The notes beneath the pieces are model-generated. The model worked only from the letters and a program-made list of their open reading frames with translations. It ran no database searches and had not been told where the DNA came from. The translations under genes were made by a program, and so were the position numbers. A stretch of DNA of 8,157 bases from Deltaproteobacteria bacterium (lineage in GTDB: Bacteria > Desulfobacterota > DSM-4660 > Desulfatiglandales > HGW-15). The DNA lies in contig JAHECH010000159.1 of NCBI GenBank assembly GCA_024641835.1, positions 1 to 8,157 of the forward strand, read 5' to 3'. Each line of letters opens with the position of its first letter. Positions within the stretch are counted from its first letter, which is position 1. Shown piece by piece: positions 4,368-8,157 of this stretch.

Positions 4368-7064
4368 ATGAAAAAACCGTACAAACAAGCTCCGGAAGAT
4401 CTTCCCACTCCAGCGAAAACCCATGCGGAGATCATCACGACCCACATGAACGCCGACTTCGATGCGCTGGCGTCTATGATTGCTGCGAAGAAGCTCTATC
4501 CTGAAGCGACCCTCGTATTTGCCGGCTCACAGGAAAAAAACCTCCGGAACTTTTTTCTCCACACCGCATCTTATCTTTTCAATTTCACGAGGCTCAAACA
4601 CATCGACCTGAACGGCATCAGGCGCCTCATCCTCGTAGACACTCGGCAGAGGAGCCGCATCGGCAAACTGGCGGACCTGGTGGATAACAAGGATGTGGAA
4701 ATCCACATCTATGATCACCACAATGACTCAGAAGAAGACGTTCACGGTAGAGTGGAAGTCATCAAACAGGTGGGAGCAACGACGACCATTCTGACGGAGA
4801 TCATCAACCAAAGAGGCCTCCCCATCAGCGCTGACGAAGCCACGATCATGTGCTTGGGCATCCACGAAGATACGGGATCGTTCACGTTCTCCTCCACAAC
4901 ACCCGAAGACTACAGGGCCGCGGCCTGGCTCACGGAGCAAGGAGCAAACCCCAATCTCATCGCGGACATGCTCACAAGAGAGCTCACCGCGGAACAGATT
5001 TGGCTGCTGAACGACCTCATCACTTCAGCCACAACCCAAGTCATTAACGGCGTTGAAGTCGTCATAGCCAGGGTCACCAGGGAAGAATATGTGGGCGATT
5101 TTGCCGTCCTCGTGCACAAGTTCATGGAGATGGAAAACCTGAGCGTCATCATCGCCCTTGCGCAGATGGAAGACAAGGTCTACCTGGTAGCCAGGAGCCG
5201 TACGGAAGAAGTCAATGTGGCAGAAATCGCTCTTGCCTTCGGAGGTGGCGGCCATCCGCAAGCCGCATCCGCCACCGTCAAAAACAAGACCCTGATCCAG
5301 GTAGAAAAGGCCCTTCAAGCGCTGCTCAGGAGCCGTATCGTGCCCCAGAAAAAAGCAAGGGACATGATGTCCTCTCCGGTTATCCATATCTCGCCCGAGG
5401 CGACCATCAAGGACGCCGCTCTCGCGCTGACCAAGTACAACATCAATGTCCTTCTCGTTATCGATAATAATGGAGAACTCACCGGTTACGTGACAAGGCA
5501 GGTCGTCGAGAAGGCCATGTATTTTGAGCTGGGATACCTTCCCCTCATGGAATACACCAACATTGAGTTCTCTACCGTGGGTCCTGACGCCTCTCTAAAG
5601 CAGGTGCAGGAGTTGATTATCGAAGACAAGCTGAGAATTCTGCCGGTAGTGGACAGTGGGAAGGTCCTTGGCGTGATCACCAGGACTGACTTGTTGAACA
5701 TTCTTGTCGGCGGCCCTGTCATCCCTGATTTCCTTTACGAGTCGCACCATGCGGCCCACTTCGCCAGAAAAAAGAACTTGGCTGCCATGCTAAAGGAGCG
5801 CCTGCCCAGGAGGGTGATCCAGCTCCTCAAGGATTTTGGAAACGTGGCAGACGTGCTGGGACACAACGCTTATCTGGTGGGCGGCCTGGTGAGAGATATC
5901 CTTCTGAAAAGGGAAAACCTGGACGTAGACATCGTCGTTGAAGGTGACGGGATCAAGTTTGCCCACGAATTTGCCGAGCATCATGAGGTCAGGGTGAGAA
6001 GCCACAAAAAGTTCGGCACCGCGGTGCTCGTTTTCCCCGATGGTTTTAAAGTGGATGTGGCCACAGCCAGGCTCGAATACTATGAGACGCCTGCAGCCCT
6101 GCCCAATGTAGAGATGAGCTCTCTCAAGCTGGATCTCTACAGGCGGGATTTTACCATTAACACCCTGGCCATCAAGTTGAACAAACGAGAGTACGGAACG
6201 CTTGTAGATTATTTCGGCGCCCAGAAGGATATCAGGGAAAAGGTGATCCGCGTTCTCCACAACCTTAGCTTCGTGGAGGACCCGACCCGGGTGCTGAGGG
6301 CGATCCGCTTCGAGCAGCGCTTTGGCTTCAAGATAGGCAAGCTCACCCACGGACTGATCAAGAACGCCGTGGCCATCAATGCTTTCAAAGGCCTCTCCGG
6401 CCGCCGCCTTTTCATGGAGCTCAAGCTGCTTCTCATGGAACAGGAGCCCATCAAAGCGATTGAAAGGTTGGGCGAGTTTAATCTCTTGCAATTTATATCC
6501 CCGCACATTACTCTTACGGCCGATTTGAGGAACCTCCTGGAGGAGATCAAAGGTGTCCTGTCTTGGTTCGATCTGCTCTACCTTGAGGAACCTTATCGGC
6601 CCTGGAAGGTTTACTGGCATGGGCTGACCTCGTCCCTTGATGCCAAGGCCCTTCATGAGATGGCGGAAAAGATGCAGATGGGCGATGCAGAGAGCCGCGC
6701 CATGATCAGCCAGCGGCTGCAAGCAGCGAACCTTCTCGATTCGCTCTTCAGGTGTGCCGCTAACAGCAACTATGAGATCTTCAAACTGCTTTCTCCATTC
6801 GATACGGAGATCCTCCTTCATCTCATGGCAAAGACGAACAACAAGACCATCAGGAGGATGATTTCCAGGTACTTTATGTCACTGAAAGGCTCGAAAAGCT
6901 TCCTGAGAGGCAGAGACCTAAAAGCCCTGGGGTTCAAACCAGGTCCATTCTACAAAGAGATGCTCGACGCTCTTCTCGCGGCTCGACTGAACCATGCGGT
7001 CAGCACCAGGGAAGACGAGGTAAAATTCGTTACCGACAGATTCGGGATGTACTTGCAAAAATAA
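4368..7064 (+). CDS. DHH/DHHA1-CBS-CBS-tRNA nucleotidyltransferase fusion (probable A-adding or CCA-adding enzyme)
   Basis: The 898-residue protein (numbered from 4368) fuses three modules. Residues 1-325 are a DHH/DHHA1 phosphoesterase with a metal site that looks complete: H26-x3-D30-x-D32, D91, D116-H117-H118, D168 and GGGGH at 292-296. Residues 330-450 are two CBS domains, which often sense adenylates. Residues 490-898 are a class II nucleotidyltransferase: LVGGLVRD (503-510), catalytic D519-x-D521, RRDFTINTLA (592-601), DPTRVLRAIRF (638-648). The segment KKFGTA resembles tRNA nucleotidyltransferases rather than the poly(A) polymerase signature. Aquifex and Geobacter relatives split CC- and A-addition between two enzymes, and fusions of this shape are typical of the A-adding partner; specificity cannot be read from sequence alone. 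It probably completes or repairs tRNA 3' ends in the cytoplasm. An ATG at 4350 would add six residues, but it lies between the -35 and -10 boxes, so 4368 is preferred. Confidence 0.9.
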   Translation: MKKPYKQAPEDLPTPAKTHAEIITTHMNADFDALASMIAAKKLYPEATLVFAGSQEKNLRNFFLHTASYLFNFTRLKHIDLNGIRRLILVDTRQRSRIGKLADLVDNKDVEIHIYDHHNDSEEDVHGRVEVIKQVGATTTILTEIINQRGLPISADEATIMCLGIHEDTGSFTFSSTTPEDYRAAAWLTEQGANPNLIADMLTRELTAEQIWLLNDLITSATTQVINGVEVVIARVTREEYVGDFAVLVHKFMEMENLSVIIALAQMEDKVYLVARSRTEEVNVAEIALAFGGGGHPQAASATVKNKTLIQVEKALQALLRSRIVPQKKARDMMSSPVIHISPEATIKDAALALTKYNINVLLVIDNNGELTGYVTRQVVEKAMYFELGYLPLMEYTNIEFSTVGPDASLKQVQELIIEDKLRILPVVDSGKVLGVITRTDLLNILVGGPVIPDFLYESHHAAHFARKKNLAAMLKERLPRRVIQLLKDFGNVADVLGHNAYLVGGLVRDILLKRENLDVDIVVEGDGIKFAHEFAEHHEVRVRSHKKFGTAVLVFPDGFKVDVATARLEYYETPAALPNVEMSSLKLDLYRRDFTINTLAIKLNKREYGTLVDYFGAQKDIREKVIRVLHNLSFVEDPTRVLRAIRFEQRFGFKIGKLTHGLIKNAVAINAFKGLSGRRLFMELKLLLMEQEPIKAIERLGEFNLLQFISPHITLTADLRNLLEEIKGVLSWFDLLYLEEPYRPWKVYWHGLTSSLDAKALHEMAEKMQMGDAESRAMISQRLQAANLLDSLFRCAANSNYEIFKLLSPFDTEILLHLMAKTNNKTIRRMISRYFMSLKGSKSFLRGRDLKALGFKPGPFYKEMLDALLAARLNHAVSTREDEVKFVTDRFGMYLQK

Positions 7065-7069
7065 TGTTT

Positions 7070-7259
7070 CCTCTTCCCCGGCGGGAGAGGTCGCCTTGTT
7101 CCTTTTACCTTTTCTAAAGGGAGGCCGGGAGGCTCTCTGATAACTCCCTCTCCCAGAGGGAGAGGGTCGGGGTGAGGGTGTAAGTGCTCGAATTCACACC
7201 CCCTCACCCCGGATCAAGTCCGGGGCAGGCTCTAGCCACTCCCCCCTAAGGGGGAGAGG
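7070..7259. repeat. Cluster of GC-rich hairpins sharing GGGAGAGG
   Basis: This spacer between the fusion gene and scpA holds five stems. They are CCTCT(T)CCC/GGGAGAGG (7070-7090), CCCTCTCCC/GGGAGAGGG (7146-7166, 9 bp, loop 3), GGGGTGAGGGTGT with a 2-nt-bulged partner (7169-7210), CCCCGGA/TCCGGGG (7207-7225) and CTCCCCC/GGGGGAG (7239-7256). GGGAGAGG occurs three times (7083, 7158, 7252). Strings of the form CCCTCTCCC-GGGAGAGGG plus GGGGTGAGGG are well known as dispersed intergenic repeats in many bacteria. The first stem begins 6 nt after the stop codon, but no T-run follows, so termination is uncertain. Confidence 0.65.
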
Positions 7260-7303
7260 AATTTTGGGTTGTCGGACAGCCTCGCGGGAGGAATTTTCTA
7301 ATC

Positions 7304-8038
7304 ATGGACTACCAAGTGAAGCTGGAAATATTCGAAGGCCCCCTCGACCTTCTTCTCCATCTGATCCGCAAAAACGAAGTGGACATCTTCGACATCCCCA
7401 TCGCGACAATCACGGATCAATACCTCGAATATCTTGACATGATGAAAGCCCTCAACATCAGTGTAGCCGGCGACTTCCTCGTCATGGCCTCGACTCTTGT
7501 TCACATCAAATCCAGGATGCTCCTTCCTGCGAGAGAAGATGAGGACGAGCAGGAAGATCCGAGGGTCGAGATCACACGCCCCCTTCTGGAATATCTTCGC
7601 TTCAAGGAAATGGCAGGGGAGCTGTCAGAACGGGATCTCCTCGCAAGAGATGTCTTCGCTCGACCGCTGCCTCAGGACCTTAAAAGGCAGCTCCTGAGCG
7701 ACGAACCGCTTCTCGCCGTCAGCCTCTTCCAGCTTATCGACGCCTTCAAGAAAATGGTTGAGGAAAGGATTCCCGGAGCGCAACTGACCATGCTGGTCGA
7801 CCGGTGGTCGCTCAAGGACAAGACGACCTATATCATGGATCAGTTGAAGATTCGCCCCTTTGTGTACTTCACCGAGCTCTTTGATCAGGACAGGAGCATA
7901 TCCGAATTCATTGTCACTTTTCTGGCGCTCCTGGAGCTCGTTCAGATGGGCCTGGTCAGGGTTCTCCAGTCAGAGCCTTACAAGGAAATAAGGCTGGAGG
8001 CCCATTTCGAAGAACAAGAGGATAATGCTCATGGTTAA
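7304..8038 (+). CDS. scpA: Segregation and condensation protein A
   Basis: The 244-residue protein is ScpA, the kleisin that bridges the SMC heads and, with ScpB, forms the bacterial condensin that organises and segregates the chromosome. The N-terminal domain shows the family hallmark FEGPLDLLLHLI (10-21), then DIPIATITDQYLEYL (30-44) and DFLVMASTLVHIKSRMLLP (57-75), which contact the SMC neck. An acidic linker (78-87) follows. The C-terminal winged-helix region (about 170-235) carries the SISEFIVTFLALLELVQMG stretch that meets the SMC cap. Length is normal. GGGAGGA (7286-7292) with an 11-nt spacer supports the ATG. Its last codons overlap scpB by 8 nt, the usual scpAB arrangement, implying translational coupling. 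The hairpin-rich spacer upstream may separate its transcription from the preceding gene. No separate promoter was identified. Identification is secure. Confidence 0.96.
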   Translation: MDYQVKLEIFEGPLDLLLHLIRKNEVDIFDIPIATITDQYLEYLDMMKALNISVAGDFLVMASTLVHIKSRMLLPAREDEDEQEDPRVEITRPLLEYLRFKEMAGELSERDLLARDVFARPLPQDLKRQLLSDEPLLAVSLFQLIDAFKKMVEERIPGAQLTMLVDRWSLKDKTTYIMDQLKIRPFVYFTELFDQDRSISEFIVTFLALLELVQMGLVRVLQSEPYKEIRLEAHFEEQEDNAHG

Positions 8039-8157
8039 ATCAGTCAAGCTGGTCGTTGAAGCTTTGCTTTTTTCATCAGACACGCCGCTTACGGCAAAGG
8101 ATATTCACACCGTCCTTCCGGAGACGAGCATGGCGGATATCCAGAGCGCCCTCCGGG
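8031..8157 (+). CDS. scpB: Segregation and condensation protein B, N-terminal fragment (runs off window)
   Basis: The frame opens at ATG 8031 inside the end of scpA and continues 42 codons to the window edge. The start reads MVKSVKLVVEALLFSSDTPL, which fits the first winged-helix domain of ScpB, where a V/I-x-EALLF-x-S-D-x-PL segment is typical. AGAGGA at 8017-8022, 8 nt upstream, is a good ribosome site. The protein dimerises and binds the middle of ScpA. Only the first fifth or so of the expected 180-200 residues is visible, so the call rests on this motif and on its position after scpA. Confidence 0.9.
   Translation, partial: MVKSVKLVVEALLFSSDTPLTAKDIHTVLPETSMADIQSALR

Noticed and set aside
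5790..6821. A 343-codon open frame on the minus strand
   Set aside because: It lies wholly antisense to the nucleotidyltransferase module, whose catalytic motifs are conserved in the plus frame. Its product shows no recognisable domain, and long antisense frames are common in GC-rich genes.
4368..7064. Poly(A) polymerase (PcnB) identity
   Set aside because: The segment after the catalytic aspartates (KKFGTA) fits tRNA nucleotidyltransferases and not the poly(A) polymerase signature, and the DHH-CBS fusion is typical of the A-adding tRNA enzymes.
8031..8038. scpA-scpB overlap as an unusual feature
   Set aside because: Short overlaps between scpA and scpB are common and reflect ordinary translational coupling.

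Overview
The window reads as ordinary chromosomal DNA of a Gram-negative anaerobe-type bacterium. Desulfobacterota (former Deltaproteobacteria), perhaps a syntroph-like lineage, is the best guess. The guess rests on the DksA and omega sequences, on the large DHH-CBS-nucleotidyltransferase fusion known from Desulfobacterota and Aquifex, and on the style of the intergenic repeats. No mobile element, CRISPR array, tRNA or rRNA was recognised.

Layout. Positions 1-1385 (minus strand) hold most of a ComM/YifB AAA+ protein gene that runs off the left edge. A 413-bp divergent intergenic region follows, with a nested inverted repeat and a plausible sigma70 promoter. Then come rpoZ (omega subunit), dnaJ (type I Hsp40) and dksA, packed 11 and 18 nt apart on the plus strand and probably one operon. 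Next is about 770 bp without a convincing gene. It carries several kinds of short repeat: an octamer repeat in two copies, a symmetric hairpin array, a 17-bp palindrome and a 10-bp direct repeat. It ends in a promoter placed so that the downstream mRNA may be leaderless. The 898-codon gene at 4368-7064 encodes a DHH/DHHA1 - CBS - CBS - class II tRNA nucleotidyltransferase fusion. A 239-bp spacer full of GC-rich hairpins precedes scpA and the first 42 codons of scpB, which overlap by 8 nt.

How the genes fit together. Omega and DksA each carry one of the two ppGpp contact surfaces on RNA polymerase defined in E. coli, and the contact residues that can be checked are kept in both. The rpoZ-dnaJ-dksA cluster therefore looks like a stringent-response and protein-homeostasis unit. 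The fusion enzyme probably completes or repairs tRNA 3' ends and keeps an apparently intact DHH phosphoesterase active site. ScpA and ScpB are the non-SMC subunits of the bacterial condensin. ComM is a DNA branch-migration helicase in competent bacteria.

The genes themselves are known families. The parts most worth a second look are the repeat-rich spacers at 3595-4330 and 7065-7260, the leaderless-start arrangement at 4334-4368, and the double ppGpp-site operon. No clearly new system is evident.
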